Assembly (NCBI RefSeq): GCF_026151335.1
Contig: NZ_JAMQPP010000003.1
Length of the DNA: 64,000 nucleotides
Source: Leptospira_A soteropolitanensis
GTDB lineage: Bacteria > Spirochaetota > Leptospiria > Leptospirales > Leptospiraceae
Strand: one strand, 5' to 3'
Shown: piece after piece, positions 1 to 9,464 of the stretch
Position numbering within the stretch: the first letter of the stretch is position 1
How the letters are laid out: each line of letters begins with the position of its first letter
The notes under the pieces: generated by a model
What the model saw: only the letters and a program-made list of their open reading frames with translations
Told to the model about the DNA's origin: nothing
Databases searched by the model: none
Position numbers and translations under genes: made by a program

Positions 1-1187
1 CGTAATTCTATATTATAAAATCCAATCACCGGACCAAAAAAACGCTCTTGTCTATACCCACGGAGTGTGTTCTGTCCGCCAAGTGCACCAAATGGACCAT
101 CAATCGAATAAAGGTAACGATATTCAAAAAATGGAACATTCCCTTCAATTTTTGTAAGTGCAACACGTTGTGCGATCACAAATTCTTCAAAGAGTTTCGG
201 GAAGGGTTGGTAAAAATTCTTTGCTTGTGCGAAATGTCTGATGTAACCAAAATCAGAACCAATCGTTCTTTCCGCTTTATTGATATTATATTCAATGAGC
301 CAACCTCTATCGGGATCAGGTTCATAGTCTCTTGTATCGTAAGCAATTCCCGCACGTACATAATTTAGGTTCCCACCATTAATACCGATGATTTTCCTAG
401 CGTTTGCGTCTTCCGTAATTTTAGAACTATCTTCTACTGCTGGGACTTTAATGCTTGTAAGGGGTTCCTTCGCTTCTGTGGAAGTCCCATCATATCGCCT
501 AACAGAATTCCTAGAAAATTCGACCCCTCCCCAAATCCGAAATACCTGAAATATCGTTTTGTCTGCGGCAAATTGTCCATAAGTAGTTTCAAATTGGTAA
601 TCATGGTAATGTTGGTTCGAGGTAAACTCTTTCCCTGGACCACGGTTTCGAGTATAAGAATTTGCGTTTTCAAAGTCCGAATAAGTAGCATTTCGAGTGA
701 TCCTACTTCCATCGACATTCCGATCTTTAAAATATAAAGGCTGTAAACTTTCTGTTCCAACACCAAAGTATTGATTATACAAACTAGCATCATGACCTAC
801 ATAAGCTCTTAGCCTGTAAGCTGTATCAGCAAAGTATGGCGCATCCCATGCCAGATAATTATTTTGTGTGCCACGGTTTGTCCTATAAACACCAACATTA
901 AACAAATATTCGTAAGGTGTATACTTGAAAGATGAATCTGACTTAGTCCCATTATAAAATATATTAGCCAGAACCCCTAGACCAGAGCCATTCACAGCAT
1001 CATTTCCAAAAAGTGGAAGACCCGTAGCATACCAGCCTTCTTTTTTTTTGGTTAGTTCATTCTCATCTAACTTTTTAAACTCACCTAACCATTCGGGGAC
1101 ATCAGACTTTCTTTCCTCAGCAGATAACGGAACGAAAATCAGTGTTGATATAAATACCAACACTGAAATCAGATTCCAAAAAAACAT
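1..1187 (-). CDS. Omp85/BamA-like outer membrane beta-barrel protein (partial, C-terminus off left edge)
   Basis: An open frame on the minus strand runs from an ATG at 1187 past the left edge of the window without a stop, so about 395 residues are visible and the C-terminus is missing. It begins with a signal peptide (MFFWNLISVLVFISTLIFVP... ending near PLSAEE) and continues with aromatic-rich alternating beta-strand sequence (ANIFYNGT, EYLFNVGVYRTNRGTQ). Near the edge it has GGQNTLRGYRQERFFGP, which resembles the conserved LRGY/VRGF signature of the Omp85 'bacterial surface antigen' barrel, and earlier RAGIAYDTRDYEPDPDRG, also typical of that family. The start lies 5 bases after the pyruvate kinase stop, so it is probably co-transcribed. 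I see no POTRA repeats, so it may be a barrel-only family member. No good ribosome binding site is visible. Confidence 0.75.
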   Translation of the reverse strand, partial: MFFWNLISVLVFISTLIFVPLSAEERKSDVPEWLGEFKKLDENELTKKKEGWYATGLPLFGNDAVNGSGLGVLANIFYNGTKSDSSFKYTPYEYLFNVGVYRTNRGTQNNYLAWDAPYFADTAYRLRAYVGHDASLYNQYFGVGTESLQPLYFKDRNVDGSRITRNATYSDFENANSYTRNRGPGKEFTSNQHYHDYQFETTYGQFAADKTIFQVFRIWGGVEFSRNSVRRYDGTSTEAKEPLTSIKVPAVEDSSKITEDANARKIIGINGGNLNYVRAGIAYDTRDYEPDPDRGWLIEYNINKAERTIGSDFGYIRHFAQAKNFYQPFPKLFEEFVIAQRVALTKIEGNVPFFEYRYLYSIDGPFGALGGQNTLRGYRQERFFGPVIGFYNIEL

Positions 1188-1192
1188 TGATG

Positions 1193-2626
1193 TTATTTAA
1201 CTTCGCGGACTTGGATGGTTTCGACTCTTTCTTCCCCTGCAATGATATCAGATAAAATGACTACCTTTTCACCCATTTGCAAATATCCATTATTCACAAG
1301 TGTTTGGATGGCAAGTTTAATCGTTTTTTCTGGATCGGAAGAAAAATCGACTCGGTAAGGAATGACACCGCGTGTCAACCAAAGCTTCCGTCTAACAGAA
1401 GTCATATTGGTGAATGCATGTACAATTGGATATTTCGGATGAAACGATGCTAAATTATTTGCTGTGATACCACGACGAGTAATCGCAATAATCGCATGGG
1501 CTTGCATAGAATCGGCTAAATTTGCTGCCGAACGCGCCATTTCTTCTTTTTGGTCTTTCGGTTTTCTTTGAGCAGCCAGACCCAGGTTGATCGACATTTC
1601 CATACGGCGTGCAATTTTATCTAACATTTCCACACAACGTACAGGGAATTTTCCCATTGCCGTTTCCCCGGACAACATAATAGCATCGGCCTCTTCATAC
1701 ACTGCGTTAGCAACATCTGTCACTTCCGCTCTAGTTGGAGATGGGTTTTGGATCATGGACTCTAGTAAATGAGTCGCAACGATAACACGTTTTCCTTCTT
1801 CCTGGCATCGTTTGATGATCCTTCTTTGAACAATGGGTAACTCTTCAATTTCTATCTCAACACCTAAATCTCCACGAGCCACCATAATTCCATCAGACTC
1901 TCGTATGATTGCATCCAGGTTTTTTAAACCCTCTTGATCTTCAATTTTTGCAATAATTTGTGCATGATGATTCTTTTCATCAATGATTCCACGAAGTTGT
2001 TTTACATCTTCTTGGGAACGAACAAACGACAAAGCAACAAAATCAATATCTTCTTCCAGCCCGAAAAGGATGTCTTTTAAGTCTTTCGGTGTGATAGACG
2101 GTAAATTTACGCGAATCCCTGGTAAATTGATATGTTTTCTGGACCCAAGCTTACCACCATCTAACACTGTACAAACGAGTTCATTTTCTCGAATTTCTTG
2201 TACGGCAAGGTTGATAAGTCCATTGTCAACAGTAACTCTGTCACCAACCTTCAAATCTTTTACAATGTCGCGATAGTTTACAAAAACACTTTGAGCTTCC
2301 GCTTCCATTCCTGGAATGATGTGAAAAGTAAAAGTCTCACCCACTTTTAAGTGGAGATCGTTTTGAACATCCCCAGTTCGAATTTCCGGCCCTTGTGTAT
2401 CAAGAAGGATAGAAATTGGGTGTTTGTGCAATTCATCTTTATTCAAAGATTTAATAATACGAATGATCTTTCTGTGGAATTCATGATCGCCATGACTCAT
2501 ATTAATCCTAGCAATGTTCATCCCAGCCAAAGCTAAGCTTCGGATCATTTCTTTGGATGCAGTCGCAGGACCAATGGTGCAAACGATTTTAGTTTTTCGA
2601 GCTCTTAGTTGTTCAATAGCAGGCAT
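1193..2626 (-). CDS. pyk: Pyruvate kinase
   Basis: Makes pyruvate and ATP from phosphoenolpyruvate and ADP in the cytoplasm, the last step of glycolysis. The 477 residues match the usual family length. Visible signatures in order are KIVCTIGPA at the N-terminus, NMSHGDHEFH, LLDTQGPEIRTG (nucleotide and substrate site), AKIEDQEGLKNLD with the catalytic-site lysine, VARGDLGVEI, and the helix ATHLLESMIQNPSPTRAE followed by DAIMLSGETAMGKFP. The family normally has ATQMLESM, so His-Leu replaces Gln-Met here. The gene starts 4 bases after the stop of the coiled-coil gene upstream and is followed closely by the Omp85-like gene, so it sits in a long minus-strand operon. Leptospira rely mainly on fatty acids for carbon, so a gluconeogenic or anaplerotic setting for this enzyme is likely (inference). 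Confidence 0.96.
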   Translation of the reverse strand: MPAIEQLRARKTKIVCTIGPATASKEMIRSLALAGMNIARINMSHGDHEFHRKIIRIIKSLNKDELHKHPISILLDTQGPEIRTGDVQNDLHLKVGETFTFHIIPGMEAEAQSVFVNYRDIVKDLKVGDRVTVDNGLINLAVQEIRENELVCTVLDGGKLGSRKHINLPGIRVNLPSITPKDLKDILFGLEEDIDFVALSFVRSQEDVKQLRGIIDEKNHHAQIIAKIEDQEGLKNLDAIIRESDGIMVARGDLGVEIEIEELPIVQRRIIKRCQEEGKRVIVATHLLESMIQNPSPTRAEVTDVANAVYEEADAIMLSGETAMGKFPVRCVEMLDKIARRMEMSINLGLAAQRKPKDQKEEMARSAANLADSMQAHAIIAITRRGITANNLASFHPKYPIVHAFTNMTSVRRKLWLTRGVIPYRVDFSSDPEKTIKLAIQTLVNNGYLQMGEKVVILSDIIAGEERVETIQVREVK

Positions 2627-2630
2627 AATT

Positions 2631-4634
2631 TTAAGGTTTTAACCGGGGTAAGATTCTATTTAGAAAGTCTAATTGCGATTCCGCAATGTCAAATTTCTCT
2701 TGGTTTGGAAATTTTTCACTTCGCTGGCGTTCACTTTCAGCAGTCACTTTTTCTAAAAGCTTTTTACCGTATCGCTTTAGGTATCCGGTAGAAACGAGAA
2801 TCGGCCAAGGAAACTTTTCTCTTTGGTTGCGAATCGGAAAACTATAGATTTCCTTTCCACCAAATTTCTTTAAGAAAAAGATCAAGTTTTCTTCAGTAAA
2901 CTTCCCATTTAATTTAGAAAGTACATATTCTCGGTCTGGATACACTCCAAACTCCCAAGCCTCATCTAAAATACGAATGATTGCTTCAATGGATTCTTTC
3001 CATTTTTTTTCTTCTTCAGGACTTCCTTGTTTAACAGGCTCAGAAGAATCGTCTTCTCCGCCGTTAAATCCAGCAGTAGAAGAGGCAGATTGTTGCGATT
3101 GTTTGGATTTTTTTTCGGCATCTTTTTCCGCCTCTTCTCGTTCTTTCAAACGAGCCTTTACCAAACGTTCCTTCTCTAACGATATTTTTTTAGCCTTTTG
3201 ACTCGCCAAATCCTTGTTTAACTGTTGTTGTAACCTTGCTTTGATAGGAGGGATTTCAAATTTATGGACAACCATACTACCCATTATCATCCGCCAGATT
3301 CTAGTAAAAAAAGGAAGGAACTGAAAAAGGCTTTGAGCCTCAATTTCTTCCAACAATCGTTTAGGGCTTTCATCATTCAAATGAAGAGTTACATTCATTT
3401 GATTTAAAACTCGAATTTCTAAGTCTGAATGTTTGATTTGGAATGTCCTCTTTGCGGACTCAATAGCCTGTGGAATACAAGATTTATGAAGTATAAATTC
3501 ATTATATACTTTGTTATCTGCATACTCAGTATATAATAGTTCTGGCTGAGAGAGTAAAGTGGCACGAAATTCATCTGTTAATGGTTCCCCACTCACACGA
3601 AGCAAATTGACCTCAACGATTCTACCTGCCTCTGCAAGGAAAGCCATCAAATCATCAACCTGTTGTTTACGTTTTTGTTTTTCTTCTCTCTCTTTATCTT
3701 TTTCTATAATTTCATTTAAAACTAAACATTCTTCTATCAGCGTTTTTTGATCCCCATAAGAATCATTCATATACCCTTTAATTTCTACTAAAAGGTTGCG
3801 AGGACTGTTCCATGAATCCTCTGTAACCTCACCCATTACTCCAAGGTTTTTTAAAGCAGGATAAATTGTATTTTTGGCATAATCAATATAACCTTCATAA
3901 CGGTCCGCAATTTCAGAAGGTTTATTATAAAGGAAAACACTCTTATTGGCTGGCCGAGATGCAGAATCATTACGAAAGAAAAATAGGATCTTATCATCCA
4001 CCAATTGTTTCAAAATAGGTTTCAAATGAATGATGATCGTTGCATCTTTTTGGGCTTTTGTTTTGTCGTAAGGACACTGAAACAAATTTCCAATTTCAGT
4101 AGAAGCATAGGTATCAAATAACCGATTGGAATCCACGGCTGCTTTGATGACTTTTCGCATTTTTTCTTTACCGGGATATTTTCTTTTTTCGTTAAACCAA
4201 CCTTTAATGGCGGCTGTAGAAAGTTCATTCAGTCCCAAAGCATACCGGAATGCAGTCCCTCCATCAGAGGTTGTAGGTCTTGCAAATACAGTATTGTGTT
4301 TGATAAAGGTCTTTGGATTTTCCGGATCCCCAGGTTCATTCGGATGGAACTCTAGGACATTCATCTTTCTGATGATGGCCGGATTTTGTTTGTAACTAAG
4401 ATCAATTACGTAGTTTTCTGTACGATCACGATCGATGGAACTATCACGTTCAATTTGTTCCACATTGGGAAGGACCTTGTTCTGTAAAAACTTGTCAGTC
4501 CACTCAAAGATCACAAGTAAAACTTTATAGATCCCTTTGTAAGAGAAATCTCCCCGTGAATCCATAGCCTGCACCTTTTGGAGGCAGGCTGTGTAATCCA
4601 TAACTTTTAATTCAGGGAGGTTTGGATCTAACAT
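2631..4634 (-). CDS. Conserved hypothetical protein with charged coiled coil
   Basis: I do not recognise a named family in this 667-residue protein. It has no signal peptide or membrane segment and looks cytoplasmic. The middle to C-terminal third holds a highly charged Lys/Glu helix (about residues 465-520, for example KKISLEKERLVKARLKEREE) followed by a Gln/Ser-rich linker (KSKQSQQSASS) and a second folded part rich in aromatic residues. The gene lies 17 bases after asd and 4 bases before pyk, so it is probably translated from the same message as those two metabolic genes. Nothing in the sequence shows a catalytic motif. A structural or regulatory role is only a guess from the coiled coil. 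Confidence 0.85.
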   Translation of the reverse strand: MLDPNLPELKVMDYTACLQKVQAMDSRGDFSYKGIYKVLLVIFEWTDKFLQNKVLPNVEQIERDSSIDRDRTENYVIDLSYKQNPAIIRKMNVLEFHPNEPGDPENPKTFIKHNTVFARPTTSDGGTAFRYALGLNELSTAAIKGWFNEKRKYPGKEKMRKVIKAAVDSNRLFDTYASTEIGNLFQCPYDKTKAQKDATIIIHLKPILKQLVDDKILFFFRNDSASRPANKSVFLYNKPSEIADRYEGYIDYAKNTIYPALKNLGVMGEVTEDSWNSPRNLLVEIKGYMNDSYGDQKTLIEECLVLNEIIEKDKEREEKQKRKQQVDDLMAFLAEAGRIVEVNLLRVSGEPLTDEFRATLLSQPELLYTEYADNKVYNEFILHKSCIPQAIESAKRTFQIKHSDLEIRVLNQMNVTLHLNDESPKRLLEEIEAQSLFQFLPFFTRIWRMIMGSMVVHKFEIPPIKARLQQQLNKDLASQKAKKISLEKERLVKARLKEREEAEKDAEKKSKQSQQSASSTAGFNGGEDDSSEPVKQGSPEEEKKWKESIEAIIRILDEAWEFGVYPDREYVLSKLNGKFTEENLIFFLKKFGGKEIYSFPIRNQREKFPWPILVSTGYLKRYGKKLLEKVTAESERQRSEKFPNQEKFDIAESQLDFLNRILPRLKP

Positions 4635-4651
4635 AGTTTATGTGAATGTCC

Positions 4652-5701
4652 TTAGTTAAAAAATCCTTTTTTATACAATAACTCTGCATTCAAAATGGCT
4701 GCACCTGCAGCACCTCGAATTGTGTTATGCGAAAGCACTACCCATTTCCAATCCAAAATTGGATCTTCTCTAAGTCTTCCAACAACTGTGGTCATCCCTC
4801 GGCCTGTGTCTAAATCTAGACGTGGCTGTGGTCTATCATTTTCTTCGCGGTAGAGAATAGCCGGATTTGGTGCAAACGGCAATCCCAATTTCTGCGGTTC
4901 TCCTTGAAAACCGGCCCAAACTTTAAGAATCTCTTCTTTTTTTGGTTTTTTATCAAAGGAAACAGAAACACAAACAGTATGTCCGTCAAAAACGGGAACA
5001 CGATTACAATGAGCCGAAATTTTAAAATCAGCTGATTTGATGATTCCATCTTTCACAGTTCCCAAACATTTCTGCGGTTCCACTTCTGCTTTATCTTCTT
5101 CGCCACCAATGTAAGGGACAACGTTTCCAAGAATGTCCATTGTCGGAACCCCGGGATACCCTGCACCTGAAATGGCCTGCATAGAAAATAACATAACAGA
5201 CTTTAAACCAAAAGCATCCATTAGAGGTTTTAGGGAAATAGTAACTCCCATAATGGTACAGTTGGAATTAGTAATAATTTTTCCTTTGGTCTTTTGTGAT
5301 TTCAAAACATCCAAATGGTGTGCATTTACTTCTGCAGAAAGAATTGGTACGTTCGGATCCATTCTATGATTTTTAGAATTGGAAAGAACAATGACTCCTG
5401 CCTCTGCATAAGCAGTTTCCACTTCTCCAGCGATGGATGCATCTAGACCACTGAACACAAGTTGTACGCCCTTGGTCACTTCTGGATCTGGTAACGAGAT
5501 AATAATGTCTTTTGCATATGCCGGAATATCAGACGAAATCTTCCAACGAGATTTCATTACCTCACCGTATGTTTGGCCGGCACTTTTTTCTGAAGCTGCC
5601 AAATGAGTCACCGCGAAATAAGGGTGATTCTCCAAAAGTTGAATGAATCTTTGACCGACGGAACCTGTTGCTCCCAGGACTCCAACTTTGATTTTTTCCA
5701 T
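4652..5701 (-). CDS. asd: Aspartate-semialdehyde dehydrogenase
   Basis: Reduces aspartyl phosphate to aspartate semialdehyde with NADPH, the branch point to lysine/diaminopimelate, threonine and methionine. The N-terminal dinucleotide fold starts VGVLGATGSVGQRFIQ; the catalytic cysteine is Cys148 in TNSNCTIMG; SGAGYPGVPTMD and HCNRVPVFDGHTV complete the active site. The wording of these motifs and the 349-residue length fit the archaeal/fungal-type branch rather than the E. coli type. In Leptospira asd is known to lie on the small second chromosome, which makes this gene a useful replicon marker, though single-species rearrangement is possible. It is followed 17 bases later by the coiled-coil gene and preceded by the SGNH/MBOAT pair on the same strand. 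Confidence 0.95.
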   Translation of the reverse strand: MEKIKVGVLGATGSVGQRFIQLLENHPYFAVTHLAASEKSAGQTYGEVMKSRWKISSDIPAYAKDIIISLPDPEVTKGVQLVFSGLDASIAGEVETAYAEAGVIVLSNSKNHRMDPNVPILSAEVNAHHLDVLKSQKTKGKIITNSNCTIMGVTISLKPLMDAFGLKSVMLFSMQAISGAGYPGVPTMDILGNVVPYIGGEEDKAEVEPQKCLGTVKDGIIKSADFKISAHCNRVPVFDGHTVCVSVSFDKKPKKEEILKVWAGFQGEPQKLGLPFAPNPAILYREENDRPQPRLDLDTGRGMTTVVGRLREDPILDWKWVVLSHNTIRGAAGAAILNAELLYKKGFFN

Positions 5702-5737
5702 AAAATTCCTTATCTAATGTAAGGATTGAAAAACATC

Positions 5738-7258
5738 CTATTTCGGAAAGAGATTTCCAATTCTTTTAGCATAAATCGGATTCATTTGTTCCATTCCGAC
5801 ATAAGTAAAGTGATGGAAGTCAGAGAACCCTTGCATGGGCAAACTTCGGTGTATGTCCCAATAATGGACTGACCCACCTTCCAACGATTGTAGGTAAGCA
5901 AGGTGGTCTTTATACCACCGAGAATCTTCATACCACTCCAGAGAAATGGGATTTTCTGGATTATTAATGAGTAAAAACGGAAGGTTCCGTTCACGAAAAT
6001 GCTCCGCAATTTTTTTCAGGTAACGAAAATGGAAATACGGCCGAAATGATTCCTCTCGGATTCTCTCTTTTGCCAATTTTAAGGCCACTAGATATCCTAT
6101 CCCTGGTCGTTTTTCCAAACCTTCGAGCAATCGGTAATAGAAGTATTTCCGATATACTTCGTCTGTCATACCGATGTAACGAAAGTCCTCCGTTCTTGGT
6201 TCCCGTTCGTATTGGATTCCCGACTTAGCTTTTTCCAACCCAAAAGTCTGTTCAAGCCGAACGCCCATCGGATCAAAATGATAATCCAAATACGCACCCG
6301 TTGCCTCATTGGCAAACCAAACACGTTCGAGTTTTGCGGTGATCCATTTTCTTGTTTGGAAAAATTTTGGGTCTAGATAGAGGTGAACCCATCCTTCTTT
6401 AGAAAGAAGAACCTCTTGTGTTGTGATCCCGTCAGAAATTTTCATTCGGCAAGGTTTCCCAGCCAAAAGAAAAGGAGTCACTTCCACCCAAAATCCTTTG
6501 TTTTTTATCTTCTCCGTTGGATAAAAACTGAACTGTTGCCCTGTCCATCCTAGACCGCTGATTCCTTCGGGGATCAGTACGCCGGCATATGCATGGTAAC
6601 TGGTGTTCCGCCCAAATCGATGTTGGACTAGGTTTTGTAAATTTTGCTGATAAATATCTTTGTAACGGTAAAACGAAAACCCAGAGGAAATCACGTAGCG
6701 AGACCAGGTTTCCCAGTCCATAGAAGAACCAACTTCCAATAATGTCTCCCAAGGAAAAACCCAAAGTGATTGAGGAGCTTCTCCAAAGGTCAGTGCGTCC
6801 TTAACTACCACAGATTCGTCTACGGATCCATTTTTTCCCTCAGGAAAGATAACATAAGTTCGGTGAAGTCGATAATCTATAAAATTAATCGGATAAACGA
6901 CAAGGTCAGGCTCCAAAGGGTCAAGCCAGTTGAGTAATAAATATACATAAAGTGGACTATTCCCTGCATAAGCTAAATAAAAAACATCAACATCCAAATT
7001 AAAATCGGTCAGCAAGCGTTGTTTTAGTTTGTTTGCATCGATGGAATAGTAGGCAACAGAACTGCCCACAACGATAATTCGCTTTTTTGTCTTAGGAAGA
7101 TGACGAATTCTTTCATATTCATATAAAAAATTAAAAAAATGGTTCGTATTCCAAGGAGATTCATTCGGCAATGCAAATTGCAATTTTTTAAAAACCAAAA
7201 AATCAATACCGAACAAAGAAACCAGAAACAGGCATATAAATAAGATCCGCTTTTTCAT
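5738..7258 (-). CDS. Membrane-anchored SGNH-like protein, partner of MBOAT acyltransferase
   Basis: The 506-residue protein has one N-terminal hydrophobic segment (MKKRILFICLFLVSLFGIDF) that anchors or exports it, then a GSSVAYYSIDANKL block that fits SGNH block I (nucleophile serine in GxS), and near the C-terminus FSDFHHFTYVGMEQ, which fits the Asp-x-x-His block. SGNH/DltD/AlgX-like proteins commonly take acyl groups passed across the membrane by an MBOAT protein and place them on a polysaccharide. The MBOAT gene lies directly upstream (8-base gap), which supports that pairing. The substrate cannot be read from the sequence; an envelope glycan such as LPS is plausible. Asd lies 36 bases downstream. 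Confidence 0.75.
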   Translation of the reverse strand: MKKRILFICLFLVSLFGIDFLVFKKLQFALPNESPWNTNHFFNFLYEYERIRHLPKTKKRIIVVGSSVAYYSIDANKLKQRLLTDFNLDVDVFYLAYAGNSPLYVYLLLNWLDPLEPDLVVYPINFIDYRLHRTYVIFPEGKNGSVDESVVVKDALTFGEAPQSLWVFPWETLLEVGSSMDWETWSRYVISSGFSFYRYKDIYQQNLQNLVQHRFGRNTSYHAYAGVLIPEGISGLGWTGQQFSFYPTEKIKNKGFWVEVTPFLLAGKPCRMKISDGITTQEVLLSKEGWVHLYLDPKFFQTRKWITAKLERVWFANEATGAYLDYHFDPMGVRLEQTFGLEKAKSGIQYEREPRTEDFRYIGMTDEVYRKYFYYRLLEGLEKRPGIGYLVALKLAKERIREESFRPYFHFRYLKKIAEHFRERNLPFLLINNPENPISLEWYEDSRWYKDHLAYLQSLEGGSVHYWDIHRSLPMQGFSDFHHFTYVGMEQMNPIYAKRIGNLFPK

Positions 7259-7266
7259 ATACCTAC

Positions 7267-8745
7267 CTAAAATACAAAATACACAAAGGGTTTACTATCG
7301 GCCGAAAACAAAACGATTAAAATTAGGGAAATTGCAGCAAAAACACCAAAAATAGCTACTTTTCTTAAGGAATTCTCCCATTTTCTAAACCCACCTAACA
7401 AATGCTTATTGTCATTGAAATAAAAAATGCCCCAAATATGTCCGAGTAAAAGTATAAAACCACAATAAAGAAAATTCATTTCTAAAGTGTATGGTAGAGA
7501 AAATCCCTCTTTTTTTACAAAAAGGCCCTGTAGGTAGCACAGGGAGTTAGAAAAATCTGGACTACGAAAGAAAATCCAAAGCAAACTAACAAAAAGAAAT
7601 GTCCCAAAAATCCGAAAGGGTTTTAACCAAGAGGGAAGCTTCTGTGGAAAATGATGGGAAACCCATCTTTCCAAAATGAGTAAAATCCCATGAGAAGAAC
7701 CCCAGATCACGAAATTCCAAGAAGCACCATGCCAAAGACCGCCAATTGCCATCACTAAAAATAAATTCCTGTAAGTGTTCCATTGGGTGATTCGATTTCC
7801 CCCGAGTGAAATATAAATATATTTTTTTAACCATTGGGAAAGGGAAATGTGCCAACGGTTCCAAAATTCTGAGAAACCCGCAGATAGATATGGCATCCTA
7901 AAATTTTCCGGTAGACGGAATCCAAATAGAAGTGCCGCGCCCTGGGCAATGTCAGTGTAACCCGAAAAATCACAATAGATTTGAAAAGAGTAAGAAAACA
8001 TCCCAATCCAAAGTCCTTTAGTTGCCATTTCTGTTGGCTTGGCAAAGACAAAATCAGAGGTTGCAGCCAAATGGTCAGCCAAAACCATTTTCTTGAAAAA
8101 ACCTAATAAAATCAGAAAAACAGCGAAGAAAAGGGGAACTTTCGAAAAGGAAAGTGGCCTTCGAATTTGGGGCAAAAAGGACTTTGCCGTAACGATCGGA
8201 CCTGCAACCAACTGCGGGAAAAAACAAAGAAACAATAAATAGGAGAAAAAATTCTTTTCCGGTTCTAATTCCTTCTTATAAACATCCACAATATAAGATA
8301 TGGACTGGAAAGTATAAAAGGAAATTCCCACCGGTAAAAGCCAGCGACTCCAAAAGTCAGTATCCAAGGGACCAGTGCCCAAGATTAATGACCAATTTTC
8401 AGCAATAAAATGACCATATTTAAAAAAGATCAAAATCCCAAGGCTATTCATCAAGGAGAGGAACAAGAAAATTCGCCGAATACTCACCAAATTACAATAT
8501 CCAAGGGACTTCGCCAAAGAAAAGTCCACGAAGGCAACCCAAAGAAGAAGCAAAAAGTAGAAAGAATTCCAAAAACAATAGAAAAAAGAACTAATTACGA
8601 GCAAAAAAACGATTAATATACACCGAAAATACAGCCTCCTTAAAGCAATATTTTGCGCACTTTTAATCAAAAATTCGCGCAAAAACCACCAAGCAGTCAA
8701 GGAGCCAATGAGGTACGTCGCAAAAGCTGCAGAATTAAAGAGCAC
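7267..8745 (-). CDS. MBOAT family O-acyltransferase (AlgI/DltB-like)
   Basis: A 492-residue polytopic membrane protein. The C-terminal half carries the MBOAT core: FCDFSGYTDIAQGAALLFG, FWNRWHISLSQWLKKYIYISLGG, and AIGGLWHGASWNFVIWG with the invariant catalytic histidine in LWHG. These match the AlgI/DltB branch, which moves acyl groups from cytoplasmic donors across the inner membrane for O-acylation of exported glycans. The start is a GTG at 8745 preceded by GGCGGAAAA, a good ribosome binding site. The SGNH-like gene immediately downstream is the likely extracytoplasmic partner. The zinc-ribbon gene ends 21 bases upstream, so they may share a promoter. Confidence 0.93.
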   Translation of the reverse strand: MLFNSAAFATYLIGSLTAWWFLREFLIKSAQNIALRRLYFRCILIVFLLVISSFFYCFWNSFYFLLLLWVAFVDFSLAKSLGYCNLVSIRRIFLFLSLMNSLGILIFFKYGHFIAENWSLILGTGPLDTDFWSRWLLPVGISFYTFQSISYIVDVYKKELEPEKNFFSYLLFLCFFPQLVAGPIVTAKSFLPQIRRPLSFSKVPLFFAVFLILLGFFKKMVLADHLAATSDFVFAKPTEMATKGLWIGMFSYSFQIYCDFSGYTDIAQGAALLFGFRLPENFRMPYLSAGFSEFWNRWHISLSQWLKKYIYISLGGNRITQWNTYRNLFLVMAIGGLWHGASWNFVIWGSSHGILLILERWVSHHFPQKLPSWLKPFRIFGTFLFVSLLWIFFRSPDFSNSLCYLQGLFVKKEGFSLPYTLEMNFLYCGFILLLGHIWGIFYFNDNKHLLGGFRKWENSLRKVAIFGVFAAISLILIVLFSADSKPFVYFVF

Positions 8746-8766
8746 TTTTCCGCCTATTAATAAGCA

Positions 8767-8982
8767 CTATACATTGTATTTACACTTAACCCCGCAATTG
8801 GGGCAAGTGCAAGTCACTTCTGCCTTAACTCGTCGACCTTGTGCCCCTTCCACCTTTCCTACTGCCACAAAATCAAATACTACCCCTTCTGGAACAAAAT
8901 GACCAGAGCCATATTTCGCAGTTCCCTCAATCAAATTGGAACAGGCATGACATTTTACTCTTAAACGAATCGTTTCCGCCAT
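8767..8982 (-). CDS. Small zinc-ribbon protein
   Basis: About 71 residues from the ATG at 8982 (MAETIRLRVKCHACSN). Two pairs of cysteines, CHAC near the N-terminus and CTCPNC plus a further Cys near the C-terminus, form a likely zinc ribbon around a small beta domain (FDFVAVGKVEGAQGRR). An in-frame upstream ATG at 9021 would add 13 hydrophobic residues without cysteines; I prefer the shorter form because the added part looks non-coding and neither start has a clear ribosome binding site. Function is unknown; such small ribbons bind nucleic acid or protein partners. It lies 21 bases ahead of the MBOAT gene. Confidence 0.7.
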   Translation of the reverse strand: MAETIRLRVKCHACSNLIEGTAKYGSGHFVPEGVVFDFVAVGKVEGAQGRRVKAEVTCTCPNCGVKCKYNV

Positions 8983-9260
8983 ATAAAAAAGAACGGTGAC
9001 TACCGAAAGCAGAGGTGGCAACCATTATTCCCAAACCTGACAATTTTACAGATGCATGCAATTTCAATACACATGACAATTTGACAGTAAAAACACCTAT
9101 TTTCGCCAAATTCAAAGGGGTCGAAATCCCTGTTCGATGGAAACCTCCAGGGACTAGGATTTCTGTAGCCAATGAAACCGTAGGCTTTAAATGTCGAGAA
9201 ATGGGCACCCAGAAGGGATTCCTCAGGCTCCGAAAACGGAAATTCCTTGAGAGTTTACCA

Positions 9261-9307
9261 GGTTTTTTCCCTGTAGAACCCCCTGTCTTTCCTACAGGGG
9301 AAAAACC
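9261..9307. repeat. 16-base inverted repeat with 15-base loop
   Basis: Left arm 9261-9276 and right arm 9292-9307 are complementary at 15 of 16 positions (arm GGTTTTTTCCCTGTAG). The arms have T-runs outermost and the CCCTGTAG part innermost, so read on either strand the hairpin carries an A-rich 5' side and a T-rich side inside the stem. It could act as a bidirectional terminator between the zinc-ribbon gene and whatever lies to the right, or be part of a larger RNA structure. Confidence 0.6.
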
Positions 9308-9464
9308 ATCAAAAACCGCATTTTTTGGCCTTACGGCTTTCGATTTTATCAGGGAATTGACCATTTTCCGTCACAAGAGGGAGCAAAAGTTTTTTCTAAA
9401 AATGCCCTTCCAGAAAGAAGGAGAAGGCCTCCAAGTTGGCAAATGAAGAGATAGATTTTTGTAG

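Noticed and set aside
48..368. Plus-strand open frame near the left edge
   Set aside because: Antisense to the much better Omp85-like frame.
8927..9364. Minus-strand open frame of 145 codons
   Set aside because: Overlaps the 5' end of the zinc-ribbon gene and has an unnatural composition.
9015..9446. Plus-strand open frame of 143 codons
   Set aside because: GTG start without proper spacing to a ribosome binding site, overlaps a similar frame on the other strand, no domain, and it runs through the 9261-9307 inverted repeat.
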